Positions 47,389-60,800 of a stretch of 64,000 nt of DNA are shown here, in pieces. A model generated the notes under the pieces. It did not search any database. It was not told where the DNA came from and saw nothing but the letters and a program-made list of their open reading frames with translations. The position numbers were made by a program, and so were the translations under genes. The stretch is from Fragum whitleyi (lineage: Eukaryota > Mollusca > Bivalvia > Cardiida > Cardiidae), in assembly GCA_948146395.1 (NCBI GenBank), contig OX411556.1:3347001-3411000 (forward strand), given 5' to 3'. Each line of letters opens with the position of its first letter. Within the stretch, counting starts at the first letter, position 1.

Positions 47389-49982
47389 TCATTTCAATTT
47401 TTCTCCACTCGTGGAGAAGTGCATTTTAACACCTCTGGTGGTCCTCTTTGGTGAGTCAGACACAAGGTCATTTGTAGGTGCAGGTGTTCCCTTTTTTACA
47501 ATCACTTTAACAACTTGATTATTCATTTTTGTGGAATCTTTTCCTTCATTTGATGTTTTAGCGTCGGCCTGTCCCCGGGTAACTCGGCGGTCTCTTTGTA
47601 TGATCTTGATATTACTACCTAGAGATGATAGTGACTTGACGACTTCATCCACATTTTTTGAGCTGCACTGTATAATCTGACTTACCGTAGTTGGAACTTC
47701 ACTTGTAGAACTTTTTGGGGTTTGTTTAAGGTTGGCTGGTACAGTTTTGGGAGTTTGTTTTGTGTTTGCATTTTCTATTGTTTTGTTTGTAATTTGATCA
47801 CCACTTTCCTTAGACTGGTCACCAGTTTTATTATTTTCACTAGCTTTTCCAGGTTTTACTGGATTAATGATCACTCTATCAGGTGGTTTAGGAGTGACAG
47901 ATGCAATGTTTGATAGTTTCTTCAGTATTGTTCCTGCAGGAATATTCAAGTTAGACACATTGCCAATCTTTTTGATTACAACTGGAGGTTTACCAGACTG
48001 GTCTGTTTCACCCTTGTTTGTCTGATCTTTTACTTCTTTAGATTGTCCAGTTACGCTTGATATACCATTTTCTTTTGTCAACACTACGGTTTCACTTGAG
48101 GTTTCAGGTTCACCTTGATCAGTGTTAGTCTGGTTTGAATGGTTGACAAATATTTCTGTTAGTTCATCTGCCAGATCGTGCTCAATAATCTCATCTTGTG
48201 AACCATTAGCTGCGGTTTCAGATGCCTTTGATGTTGATTCACGGCCAGTGTTATTGATAATGCTTATACCAGTCTTTTTAAATACTGATGGATCCTTTAC
48301 TATCAGAATTTTTCTCTTGGCTCTTGGTTCTTGTTGAGAGTTAACTGATATGTCTTTGTTAGTCCCTGGTATGTCAACAACCTCTATAACCTTCCTTATT
48401 GAGATTGGACTCTGTGTTGAAGTTGAACTCTGTGTTGAGATTGGACTCTGTGTTGAGATTGGACTCTGTGTTGACATTGGACTCTCGGGTAATTTATCTT
48501 TCTGGCTTGCAGTACCGACTTGTTTCTTAGGAGCTATAGATTTTAACGAATATGAAATTACAGGTGTGTGCATGTTTTTCACACCACTCATATTTGTTGT
48601 TTGTTTCATCACATCAGTGTTTGTGGTAGTTTTCACACCTATACCAGGGTTAACAGGCGTAGCTGTCAATACCTGTTTAACTGGCATTCCAGTTTTACCT
48701 CCAGTTGCCTGTGAGTTACCCTTTTGTTTACTGGCAGCGTCCATTACTGGTGTGTTGACTAGTATAGGCTGGTTCTGGGCTCCAAGGATCATTGGCATAC
48801 AGGGTATCAGGCCCATAGGGGTGTTGGCATATATAACATTATTAATAGCAACCATCCCAGTGGTGTTGAGGTTATTCATGAATGGATTAATTGTTCCTGG
48901 TTGGAATCTGATAGTATCCCCAGCTTTCAGGTTCAAAGACTGCTTAGCTGCATCACTCTTGGTATCTGTCTTCTTGTCAGAAGCAGTACTGTTAGAAATG
49001 GTGGTCGTCTGTTTAGGTGCAGTACTGGGTGTAACTTGAGTTTTATGAGAAAGCGAGGTTACTTGATCAGCTGGAGTATCGTCTGGCATGTCTATGGATG
49101 ATGAATCAACAGGAGAGGAAGTGACAGTATCGTTATTACTTGTTGTTTTAGGAGTATTATGGGCATCAATGAAGTCCTTTGCACTAATACCTGAACTAAC
49201 TTGAGAATCGTCTTTTTTAGATGTGTCAAGGGGTGCTTTGATCATTTTCTTTTTCCTCTCAGATTTTTTCTTCACAGTGAATTCATCATCACTAGAGTCG
49301 TAGTCAACGTCTGGATAAATATATTCGACGCCCTCATCTTCCTCTATATATCCTTGGTTACCCTGTGAGTACATGTGATCATCAGTTATTATTTCAATTT
49401 CAACTTCTTGCTCTTTATTTGTGACAGAAGTATCCCCATTTTCAGTATTTTTCTCATTTTCATTTGATTTAGAATTACTCCTAAACGATGCCATCATCTC
49501 TCTGAACTCTTTCTTTCTGCGTTCAATTTCCATCATGTTTAGTTCTGCTTTAATTTCTTCAAGTCTCTTTTGTTCTCGCTCTTGGTTCTTTATCTCTTCA
49601 AGTTCTTGATTTTTTATGATAATAGCTGCGTTATTAATTGGTTCTTTGTCAACTTGGATTCCTAGATCGTTAATGATTTTCTCCATTGAAAAGTATTTCT
49701 TGCATTTAATCTTTATCATATCTTTCCTAGCTTCTTCTCTAATCTGTATCTTATTCTTGAGACCGGTTAATCGACCTTCACCCAAATCTGTTGAAACCTC
49801 CACCTTTTCTTCAGAATCTAATTTTTTCTGATCAACGAGGTAAAGCTGTTCACCGTTTTCGTCTGTCTCCTGATACAGAACAATCTCATCAGAAGCATTG
49901 TAACCTTTTGGTAGATCAACTTCCGTGACCTCTTCGTTATGATCCATTATCACAAGTTTTGTTGGTGGCTCTTCCGTCGCAT
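47389..49982 (-). CDS. Large exon of an unrecognised acidic, low-complexity, probably nuclear protein (3' end of gene)
   Basis: The frame is open from an acceptor (GTTTTTCAG at 49983) to TGA at 47389, about 864 codons. Just after the acceptor the frame has no ATG until 49947 (MDHNEEVTEVDLPKGY), so either translation starts there or, more likely, an upstream exon joins in phase 1 (NAT/ATEEPPTKLVIMDHNEE). Visible features, numbered from 49953: an acidic N-terminus (1-60); a probable coiled coil rich in E/K/R (about 113-158); a basic patch KKKSERKKKMIK (about 230) that could be a nuclear signal; Ser/Thr/Pro/Gln-rich disorder; a (STQSPI)n run (about 490-515); and repeated KxTP and I(I/V)KK motifs to the C-terminus RTTRGVKMHFSTSGEKLK. 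No catalytic or DNA-binding domain was recognised. No upstream exon could be found between here and 64000. Confidence 0.7.
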
Positions 49983-50925
49983 CTGAAAAACAGTAAAATA
50001 TAGGATATTCGGATCAAAATTGGCGCCATTTATTACCTCCCTTTAAAAAAAACATGCATACATGTTCTATAAATAGCGCCCTATTTATTCAAGAACCAAT
50101 CAGACGCCTACAAAATCAATTACTTAAGTGAAATCAGGTTTTTTTTTTCTATTTACATGTATTTTGAATGTAGCTGTTGATTTTTATCTTTTTTTAGTAA
50201 TTTTGGATTTTACAATGATACTAACTGTATATGCAGGGGATTCCCCTCTAATTCATAGGTGGCAAGTTTTACTAATTTACTAGACAACCAGATTTGATAC
50301 TAACTTTGTTAAATAAGGAGTCTAATTAACTCTTAACCAAGAAATATGAGTCCAAGCTAAAAGTAGAGAATGTTCCATATAATATCTTCTTTTTCACAAG
50401 AATTCCTCCCCAATTAATTTTTTTCTCTCTTTAAGAAGATACACTAACATATTCTTTGCAAATACTTCAATGTTTTAGATAGTGGTGGGCAGATTAATTG
50501 ATCATAATCGATAATCAGTTGGTTTTGGCTTCCGATTGTGAAAATCAAATAAGAAATTTCATAAATAATTAATCAGTTCCTAACACATGAATGACAGGCG
50601 TTATATATTTTTTTTGAAATTGACATCAGTTAAATTACTCTGTGTGATAGTTGTCACTGCCTATATGTTTATAGGCAGTTACAACTGTTTCAAGCTGAGC
50701 CATGAAGTTGGTAGAAAAATCTGCAGAAAAAGTCTTTATGTCATGAGTTTTAATTAAACTTTCACAGGATGATACTGGCAGTGCTGTATTAAGAAAACAA
50801 TTGTACAACAGATCATTAGTTGGTTTACTCTTCCAAATAAATACCGATTATTGATAGTGATTTGAAACGGATTGCCCAACACTAGTATTAGATAGATATA
50901 AAATTTTGGCAGAAAAGGAAAACAT
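49983..50925. other. DNA between the large exon and the Helentron 3' end
   Basis: This is probably intron or 5' flank of the minus-strand gene. A worn TACAGT-MITE fragment (about 50020-50230) and a palindromic mini-element (50640-50705: GTCACTGCCTATATGTTTAT, AGGCAGTTACAACTGTTTC) are present. No exon was recognised. Confidence 0.45.
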
Positions 50926-52311
50926 AACAAGAGGCCCAAGAGGGCCTGTATCGCTCCACTGGCATATATATATCTATTGGTGAGAAACTCGTCATATTGG
51001 GAAGTTTACAAGAAAATTCGTGAAGAAGCCAAGAGATGGTCAGAAAAGCTGATACTAGTGTATGTTAAATCTAAAATGGAAAACCTTATTTCAGAATATA
51101 AGTATTGATTCTAAATAGATAAACTTTCTTAATATATCAGGTAGAAAAGTTTTAATGGATATAAATCCTTGAAAAAACACTATAACATAGCATGGTAGAA
51201 TGACAACAATTTTGTGTAATGTGAATATTATTTCTACCTAAGGATGCCTTACATTTGTGGTGTCTGTGGTCTAGAGGTAGAGTATCTGCCTCTTGGCCCA
51301 AAGGTCATGAGTTTGATTTCCAAGGAGCGGCTGTCAATCGCGGTTCTTTCATTGGCCAACACATTTGGCGTGGGAACTGGTGAATTTTCACAACATGGCC
51401 TTGAGCTTTAAGCTACAGTATAGTTACAATGCTTTTATTTTGCTGATTCTGGTATATAATATTCAACAAAACACAGGTTACCATTAAAAAGTTTAATATG
51501 GAAATGTTTCCAGTATTTCAAAGAGTCATGTACAATAAACAATCCAAATACTATGGTCATTATTACACTGAACTTATAAAACACATAACATGTGGTATTG
51601 TTATTAATGTCAAGCATATGTTACATCAAAAGTTTAATATCAATATATTTTCAGTTTTTTAAAGAGGCATGTACAATATAAAATCCAAATAGGTCATTAA
51701 TACACTGAACTTATAAAACACATAACATGTGGCATTTTTATTTGTATGATGCATGTGTTACATCCAAATTTTCTCATTTTTTGACATGCACAACCACAGT
51801 TCATTATATCTTTTATTGACATTAAGGTAGGTATAATTATTGAGTATATGTTAATAGAATTAAGCAAACTTATGCATTTTCTATACTTAATTATTTATCA
51901 CTAGGCTGGGGCTCTGAAATAGCTTGCCAAAGGCTATACCCGCATGCCTTGCAGCTTGGATGGAATCCGATCCCAATACTTGGGACTTCTCCCAAGTATT
52001 GAGTTAGGCATCCTCGCTACCATGCCAGACAGGACCCCTTTTTCAAAATAGAATATTTGATGTGTCCAATCATCATTCTATCTTGCACAGGCCACCAAAC
52101 CTTTCTGCTTTGACTTGACCTGTTTTGAGTGCAATATGCATTAATTACAGTTTAAAAACCCTATAAGTATTCATTTTCATGATAAAAAAGACCCACTCAC
52201 TGTAAACATAAACATGTAATTCTGATTCAATATAGCATAGAATAAAATCTGTTTTTTTCAAGTTTCATTTTTACATAAATATGCATCAATGCATGCACAC
52301 TGACAAAAGTC
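50926..52311 (-). repeat. Direct repeat, copy 1 (Helentron 3' region)
   Basis: The 1386 bp match 62615-64000 at a constant offset of 11689, with no difference seen in the segments compared. It begins AACAAGAGGCCCAAGAGGGC, then CTGTATCGC. It contains a tRNA-like SINE (about 51258-51385) and a tRNA-like palindromic block (51895-52040). The repeat continues past the window edge in copy 2, so its full length is unknown. Confidence 0.93.
51258..51385 (+). mobile_element. tRNA-derived SINE captured in the Helentron 3' region
   Basis: GTGTCTGTGGTCTAGAGGTA, then GAGTATCTGCCTCTTGGC, gives a D-arm and anticodon-arm-like head. It is followed by AAGGTCATGAGTTTGATTTC (box B-like) and the body GGTTCTTTCATTGGCCAACA. 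The same copy is present at 62947-63075 in the second repeat, so it travelled with the element. Confidence 0.6.
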
Positions 52312-53369
52312 TTGCACATTCTTGTCTTGTATTTAAGGAAGTGGGAATAAAACAATACTATATATACCATAAAACCTCTAATATAAGCCTAGGGTTTATT
52401 ACAATAATCAAAATTCTATAAGAAGGGGTGGACTTTATTTAGAGGCTACAGATTTGTTTAGTTGAAAAATGTTAAAAACACTATATACTGGAGGTTTAGT
52501 ACCAGTACATATCAAGACCAAAACTGAAGGTGAAACATAGATAATTGACTTCTCTATACCTGATCTGTAGCTCTTATTTGAGGGTTCAGTGCAAATCTAT
52601 TGGCACTTACAATAGATTTGAACTGATGCCACTTAATCAATGCTGCAATCATGTCAACAAAAGGTGGATGTGTTTGAAGCATTAATTAAGTGGGTATAGT
52701 GGGCTGTTTAAAAGGCTTCAAGATTTCAGAAACTCTTGCAAAAAATGGTTGATCTTGACAATCAAAAAGGAGGATGTGGTTGTAAAAGAGCATGAGGCTC
52801 TATCAGAATTTTCGCAGTGCTTCTATCAAAATATATAAAACAAGTAACACATAATATAAAGAAACAGCCGAATAGTAAACTCTTTACCTTGTAATAGTTT
52901 ATAAATTTATATACTAATGGGGATTTTTCATTTATGGCAAAAAAATCCCTTTTTTCGCAGAAAATATCACTTCATGATGTTTGTCTACACTAGTGACATT
53001 CACTTTTATAGTCTTCTTTTAGTTTACACTAGTATGTGTTTTTGACATTTATTTTAACAAAACTTTTGTCCAGAAGGCTAAATTTCAATCATAGTTTGAC
53101 ATAACAGTACAATTCATCTAAAAACACCCCTTCCCCCCCCCCAAAAAAAACAACACACACACTCATTAAACATTAAAATCACATTTTTAATTTCACAATG
53201 CTCATCTGTTAATCATATGGTACATAATAAAATGTCATCAAATTAACATATTGTCAAGACAAATTTGAACAGGATTTTCTCCTGACTATTTTTTTTTTAC
53301 CACAAAAAAAACACACAACAACAGCAGAATGTGAAACAAATGTTTAAGCAAAATGCAGGGAATTAAATG

Positions 53370-53609
53370 TGACCCTGTCATGTGAAAAGAAACGACCTGG
53401 TAACTCTGTAAAGTAAGTATCTAAAAAAAAGTTTTGGTCCAGCATAAGTTAACCAGAGGTTGCAATTTAAAAATTCTTTAACAGGAAGGAAGATGGATCC
53501 TTCTAGATTCAGAAAATAAGCAAATTGCAAAAAGATTAGTCAGTCTGTGCAGTCTGACTGGAGTTGACACTTTATTCACTACCCAGATGGTACTTCTCGT
53601 GTCACAGCT
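53370..53609. mobile_element. MITE with TGACCC...GTCA ends, copy 3
   Basis: It starts TGACCCTGTCATGTGAAAAG and ends TACTTCTCGTGTCA. Internal blocks AACCAGAGGTTGCAATTTAA, TCTAGATTCAGAAAATAAGC and GTGCAGTCTGACTGGAG place it in the family. It is more diverged than the copies at 6675 and 13802. Confidence 0.65.
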
Positions 53610-54780
53610 ACATATATAATCATCACGGTATCATTATCTTTTTATAATGGTCCTGCAGAGCTAGAACTGCCATGAAACTGACTAATTACCCCCACCAGCG
53701 CCTGGACGAATATAAGTGAAACTTGAATGCCCAAGAAACTGAATTTTGTTAAAAACTTTGATTATGACACTTTGCCTCAGTATCTGCAGATTGGTATTCA
53801 TGAGACCTATCACCATGCCAAAAATGAGTAGTTTATCTTGAATAGGCTGGAAGTTATAACCCAATTTTATGTTTGTTGTTGTTGTTGTATTAAGTTTTGC
53901 AGACATACAGACAGACAAACAAAGGTAAAACAATATGCAAATGATCCATTTGATTTTGGGAACAAAGAGAAAAGAATTTTAAACCTTGTTGTGCAGTACT
54001 AATTTCATAAAAAGCATTTCACAAAATATCTTGTATCTTAAGCAATAATTCTTATGTAAATCAAATTCATGAAAAACCATGACTTCTCAAGACTGATAGG
54101 TGGTTTTGATCATTAGATCTGCCAGTACATATGAGCTAAACAATTAATTCCAATAACTCTTGTCAAACAGTTCAGCAAATTGACAAGTGTTAGGGTAGTT
54201 ATACCAATTTTGATTTTCTCTTCAATTAAGATAGAAAAATGAATATGAATTACATTGGTTATGGTAGTACACTCCTCATAAATCATTTTGACAACAGCAC
54301 AATGTCAAAAATCTTTGGGAGGCATCACTATAATTTGGTTTGATGAAATGTTCTTTTTTTTGTCATTGTTGTAGATGTACTGAAATGTCTTAATTTCCTA
54401 TACAATGTTTAGGTACTAAAAACAGTTCAGCACTGCAATAACATAACCAATGGAAAAATTACTATGTTAATACCTTCAACTAACACTGTAAAGGGAAAAA
54501 GAAATCACCCAAAAAAGTCATGCCGATTTCAAAATTTTTCACTTGGGTTGGACTACCTTTAGCACAGCGATTTTCTTTTTAGTACTTTCTTATTTCCATG
54601 GTGGTCACCCATACCTATATTCACCACCAGCATTGTCTGCCAGAGCAGCAGACAATGCAAAATCAAGGACGGGTGAAATTTCAAAATGATCATTAAGTTG
54701 AATTGCTTACATATATCTATATACCTTTATCTCTGATTTAACAACCAATTTACAGGTAGTGTGTATCATTCTGATGTAAC

Positions 54781-54786
54781 TTTATT
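54781..54786 (-). promoter_or_regulatory. Candidate polyadenylation signal of the Helentron gene
   Basis: AATAAA on the minus strand begins 32 nt after the TGA stop at 54818. This fits a Pol II transcript ending inside the element. Confidence 0.55.
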
Positions 54787-54817
54787 ATTCATTTTTTATG
54801 GAAACATGTTGTCAACT

Positions 54818-57800
54818 TCACTTGGGCACAGCAGCATAAACCATTGAATGATCAGACCAGACACATTCTATAACATCTGTGAAAGCCAAGGGTATATTAC
54901 TGTAAATATGATCAATTAATGACCCAGAATAATGGGTTGGTTTTTTTACGAGCTGTTTGCATTTGAAGAAATCCTGCATAAAACTCTCAACAACTGTAGT
55001 TCTATCTAATGTGTTTATGTTGAAATCACCTTGTATAAAAAGGCATTTTCCTTTGAAGGCCTTTAAATTCTCAGTTAGGAATATCTTTAGGTCAGCCATA
55101 CAGGATTCAGGTGAGTTATACACTGTAGCAATCACTATTTCTTTATTTTGAACCACAAGCTCTACAACTATCATTTCAATATTCCTTCTCACAACAGAAA
55201 AGCTGTGTGAAATATGTATGGTGTCCCGAACATAAACAAGAATTCCTCTGTGAGGGCGATTATTTCCTATTTGTTTCCCATCAGCTCTAACAATTTGATA
55301 TCCTGTTCTTTGCACTAAATCGATAGAATCATTTGCAGTTAACCAAGTTTCCAATAAGCATATACAATCTGCAGCTTTTACATTTGGATCTGAAAATAAT
55401 TCGTCCTTGTGACTTCTGAACGACTGCACATTGTTGAAAAGACAGGAAAAATGAGTGTCACTGATCATGTAAACAGGAGTGTAACACAATTCTAATTTTC
55501 GTGATTCTCTTAAACGAATCATTTCTTCCTTTACTTTACTAGAGACAGAAATTTTACTCTCATTCAAGTTTACAATGTAAAGTCCTTCTAGGGATCTTGA
55601 TCTACTTATAGCAACATAATGGGCATGTGGAAATACACGTTTCCCATCCATATCTATTACAACCTGACTCAGGGTGTCTCCTTGAGATTTATGGACAGTT
55701 TTTGCAGTTGACTGTCTTAAAGGGATCTGTATTCTAACGAAAGTCTTTCTCAAATATACAAAGTTTCTCTTACAATCAAAAATAGGTGTCCACAACAGAT
55801 TGATAGCACTATGATACAAATGCTTGTACTTTGAGCGCCATAATGTTCCAATTTTATCATCATTAAAGGAAACCCATATAATACTTGGTCTTGTAGTAGT
55901 TTTTTGTCTGTTTTCAATCTTTTCTACAACACAAGACGACCCATTTACTAATCCATCATCTACATCAAGATTAAGACACAGGTCATAAATCATTCCAACA
56001 CATATTCCTACCATTTGACTAAGACCAGCAGTGTGTGTTGAATCATTCGGTAATCTTGATACAAGTTGTTGTTTTACAGTCACATTGTCATCTCCTAGTA
56101 CATGATCAAGGGAAGGAATGTTTACTTTTTCATTATCATTATTTAGAAAGCTTCTCACATTAAAATTGTTTACTTTATCATTTGTATTGAATAAATGTGT
56201 TGTGTTTTGTGGGTATTCCGTACTAGTAACATCAGTCAACCTCTTTTTCAAAATGTCAATATCATCTTCTGTGTGATTTCCTTCTCGTAACCTGTTGAGA
56301 ATCTCTGCAAATTGCTTGTCATTTTTTTGCCTCATGATCTCATCCAGTTCATGCATCTTGACAAAATCCTGCCATAGATTAGTGGCTAAAGGCCCAAAGC
56401 TTGATCTCAAATTTTCAAATATCCAACCATCCATCACTGGTTTTAGCTGGAATAGATCTCCAATGAATATCATATGCAAACCACCAAATGGAACATCACA
56501 ACCCTTTATTTGTTTTAATCTCTCATTTATCAGTTTTAGCATATTATTTCCAACCATGGACACTTCATCTATCATAACAACTGATAAGTCCTTATATTTT
56601 GTTCGAAGTGTATTTAAAGTGTCACTACTCAGCGGTGTACAATCATAACCCTGGCTAGCTGGAATGCGGAAAGCTGAATGTAAAGTTACACCATTTATAT
56701 GAAAAGCAGCTTTACCCGTGGGTGCACAGAGCAGAACTCTACAATTCTCAGGATTATCACCAGGATCAGATGTCAAGTAACGTTGCAAAGCTTCAAATAG
56801 TGCACTAACAAGAACAGATTTTCCTACCCCTGCACCACCAGTTAGAAAAACTTTCAATTTTTGTTCAGTACACTTAATGGTTTGGAAAACGTGTATAAAA
56901 AATTCTCTCTGTTTTGTATTGAGTGAGTTTATCAATTGCCTGTATTCAACATCTGACATTGTTTTCCTACGGACACTTATATCTACAGAAGCAACACTTA
57001 AACCAAACTCTCCAGCAATATCAACTTGTCTCTGATTTTCGGGTCTATCAGGGTCAAAGAACATGAAACTTTCACTATCTTTAGCACCTATATCTGCATC
57101 ATCCTGTTCAGACTGCTCTGTACCTGGGGCAACACTATCAAAATCTTCCTCACTCTGTGCTCGTTCCATTGCATCATCTAGTTCATCAGCATTTTGTTCA
57201 TACTGTAAAGCCTTGTGCTCTATAGAACTCTTAATAGATCTGTATCTTGATAGGTAAGACTTATGGCCTTGTTTCAAATCAATACTTTCATCTCGCCATG
57301 GACTAAATAGAAGCAACCTTTCTCTACAAAACTGTTCAATGTCAGTCTTCTTTGTGAATCTTACATATCTTATGACTTTTCTACGTTTCCTTTCACTTAT
57401 AACAATTCCATTTTTGAGAACAAGTCTACCTCCAGGTATGGAATATTTTTTATCCTCATTTGAATCACTGCTATTTGTGACTGTGTCTAGTATCTCATCA
57501 TCATTACAATATATACCAATGTTTTCATTGTCTTCCCCGGCTTCAGCTTTGTCCACTGATGATTCAGAATAACCTTGTCCTGAATTTTCTGAAGTTGAAA
57601 TGCTTTCATTGTATTTGATATCAAGCTGAGAAACATAATCTGCTAAACACCAATTCTCAAGTGCTCTTGGTCTTTTTGAATATCTTTTAATGATATTATC
57701 TGCTTCAATATCAGTAGAGTTTGTTGACAGTTTTTTGAGAGATTCCTTAGACTTAAGTAGAAATGTTCTGTCTTCAGGTAAAGAAGTATTAATGAAAACA

Positions 57801-60800
57801 ACATCCCTAGAGGCCTTTGTCAATGATTGTTGCAAAAGTAAGTAGCAAGCTTCCTGGGCACTAACCTCAACACTATTCAAGAATTTATTTCCAATATGTC
57901 TAACCTGTTGTCTGAGATCCATGTTTCCTCTTCTAGCTTCTTTACATGCTTCATTCATGAGAATGCTCATTCCTCTCTGTGCTTTACTAATATAGGACAC
58001 TATATATACAGCACAAGCATAGGGATCTAAAACAAATTGTAAGTCATGATTTGCACCCCAAGCATTTAGAATAGGTTTCATGTATGCATTAATTCTAACC
58101 TCACTTAATCTTCTTTTCAGAAAGACCTTTGGAGCATTCAAAGAGCTTTGAATTGCTTTCATATAATCACCCTCTATAACTTTGATCTGAGCTAAGAATT
58201 CATCGTGTGTAATATTTGTATCTTTCATTTCATCCAATTTCTTTTGAATTTCATCAAATAAATTTTTGTAATGCTGTTTGTCTTTACTGTCATTCAAGGG
58301 TTCTAATATAGTTGTGTTTTTCATTGGAGGGATTGGAAAGCCAAATCTACAGATTGATTTCTGTTTCTTTCTACAAGACTTAGAGTGCTTATGGACTTGC
58401 AGTTCTACAAGTTGTTGATCAGGATTTTTCTCACAAGATACATACTTATCTATAAATAAGGTTATGTCCTCTAACGAACTTTCGTGATATCTAGGAGCAT
58501 TTTCAATCCAGAGTAACATGTGGATATGAGGTGAACCTCTCTGCTGAAATTCAACTCGATAAAAATAATCTATTACTTTCCCTAATGGATCATGGGGACT
58601 TTGAAGGACAGTATTGATGAATTCCTGTACTCTGTTGTCAAAGTATCTTACACAAGTAACTGGATCCTTCTGCACAAGTTTTGTTTTATCAATCCAAGTC
58701 AACCCATCTATATCTTTCTCAGACAGTGATTTTCCATCGTTTATTTCAGAAAGCATATTCAGTAGATCATGCCATCTAGTATCTGCTGATGAAAGGGATG
58801 TAAACCAAGTTGGTAGTCCTAGTTGTCTAATCATTGCAAAAACATCTTTTTTACGTGCTTCAAAATATGGAGGTGAATTTCTTAAACTTCTGAATATATA
58901 AAATCCCTCATCTAGTCTCACGACACTTTGGAGATAATTTGAATCAAGCATTTGTGAGGCAGTAAATGTTTTCCCTTCTTTTTTGCATCTTCTTAAAGCA
59001 AGATGAACTTTGTCTGAAATTTGTTTCAGTTGAACTTTCTTTAATTTGAAGAAGATATTAGGAATATTGGATGCTACTCTGCGATCAATATGTCGAAGTT
59101 CTAACTTGCATGTATCACTAAAATGAATTGGAACATATTTGTCATCATTTGGAATTCGTCTCTGTCCACAAAAAATAGTTGGAAATGATAAGTATTCAGC
59201 ATCAGGATCTTGATAAAGACTGAGTGGTGTCTGACCTTCACCTGGAGCAAAAGTATAAACATTGTCTTTCGTAGGATCCGCAACATCCAGCAAAGTATCA
59301 CTATTACCAATAACCTTTTCAGTCTCATCAACCTCACTGAATTGATCAGAGTCATAATTCACATCATCACCACAATCTAATTCTTCATTATTTTCACCAT
59401 CAATGGCAGTACCAAAAAATTCCTTTACTGTATCACTACAATCTGAAGTGATTGATTGTATCCATTCATCATCTATTTTAATGCCAGATTCTTTATACAG
59501 CACACTATGCTTCACCAGCCAATGAAGAGCACTTAAAACATGCAGAGGTCTGATGTTTTCTGTGAAATCACATTTATTGTATGAAAGTTTTTTCTTTAGC
59601 TTCACAGGTATTGTATAGTGACTATCTAATGTCCTAGGTAAGCTATGTATGACAGGCTGAATATCCACAGGAACATTAACAACATTTCCTTTTACAGACA
59701 ATTGACCTCCTCTTGGTAATTCTCTTATCTGCATAAATGGAATTCTCAAAGACACTAACCTCTCCTCTAGCTGATGTAAATTGAGTTCAATTGGTCGTAC
59801 AGGGAATTCATTCTTGTTATAAACAGACATTGGTGGAACTTTGTTAAGTTTAATTTTTTCATAACAAGTTTTACACAGCCATTCGCAGCCATCAACAGAG
59901 ATGTAGCCAGTAGAAAACCTTTCAGCTGCATCAGAAGTGCATTTTGATTTTATTTTTTCAAATGATACAACAGAATGTTTAAACCATGTTTGGTTACAGC
60001 ATGAACAAACATAAACAGGACCCTTTGAAATATTTTTCTGGAACTTTTCAACACAATCTCCTATATCAATACCATGTCGTTTTGAACTTTTGTTGCACTT
60101 TTCTTTCATCCTATAATCTAAATTAGATCTCAAACATTGGCGTTTATCCTTATTTCTTTCGTTTTCTTTATTTGAATAAGATCTTGATGCACGTTTATTT
60201 TGTTTTTTAAGCCTTTCTGCGTCTTTGTATAATTTACTAGAGCGGCACTTGTGCATAGATTTCATTGTTAATATTCTGTCTTTCTTGTTTCTTTCTTCAT
60301 TTTTTCTAACTTTTTGCTTGGCGATCTTTGTCATTAGCCTTTCTATGACTTGCCTTTCAGGATTTTGTCTTACTTTCTTCATCGAAATGTTAGTCATATT
60401 CCGTTCCTTAACTTGTCTTTCTGAATTTTGTCTTGCTTTCTTCTTCGATATATTAGTCATGATCCTTTCTTTGACTTGTCTTTCAGGATTTTGTCTTGCT
60501 TTCTTCATCGAGATAATAGTCTTATTCCGTTCCTTAACTTGTCTTTCTGAATTTTGCCTTGCTTTCTTCTTTGATAAATTTGTCATGATCCGTTCTTTGA
60601 CTTGTCTTTCTGGATTTTGTCTTGCTTTCTTCTTTGAAATATTGGTCATGTTCCGTTCTATGATTTTTCTTTCTGGATCTTTTCGTACTTTTTTCATTGA
60701 AATATTGGTCATACTACGTTCTGTAATTTGTCTTTCTGGATCTTGTCGTGCTTTTTTCATTGAAATATTTGTCATACTACGTTCCTTTCCTTGTCTCTTT

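Larger units (their letters stand above)
52312..54817 (-). other. Non-coding 3' part of the Helentron
   Basis: No protein frame was recognised. A MITE of the TGACCCGTCACGCG family is inserted at 53370-53609. A polyadenylation hexamer lies just after the stop codon. A long run of unremarkable AT-rich DNA fills the rest; whether it all belongs to the element cannot be settled without the second copy. Confidence 0.5.

Noticed and set aside
48350..49039. 229-codon plus-strand frame
   Set aside because: It is antisense to the 47389-49982 exon and reflects that exon's low-complexity composition.
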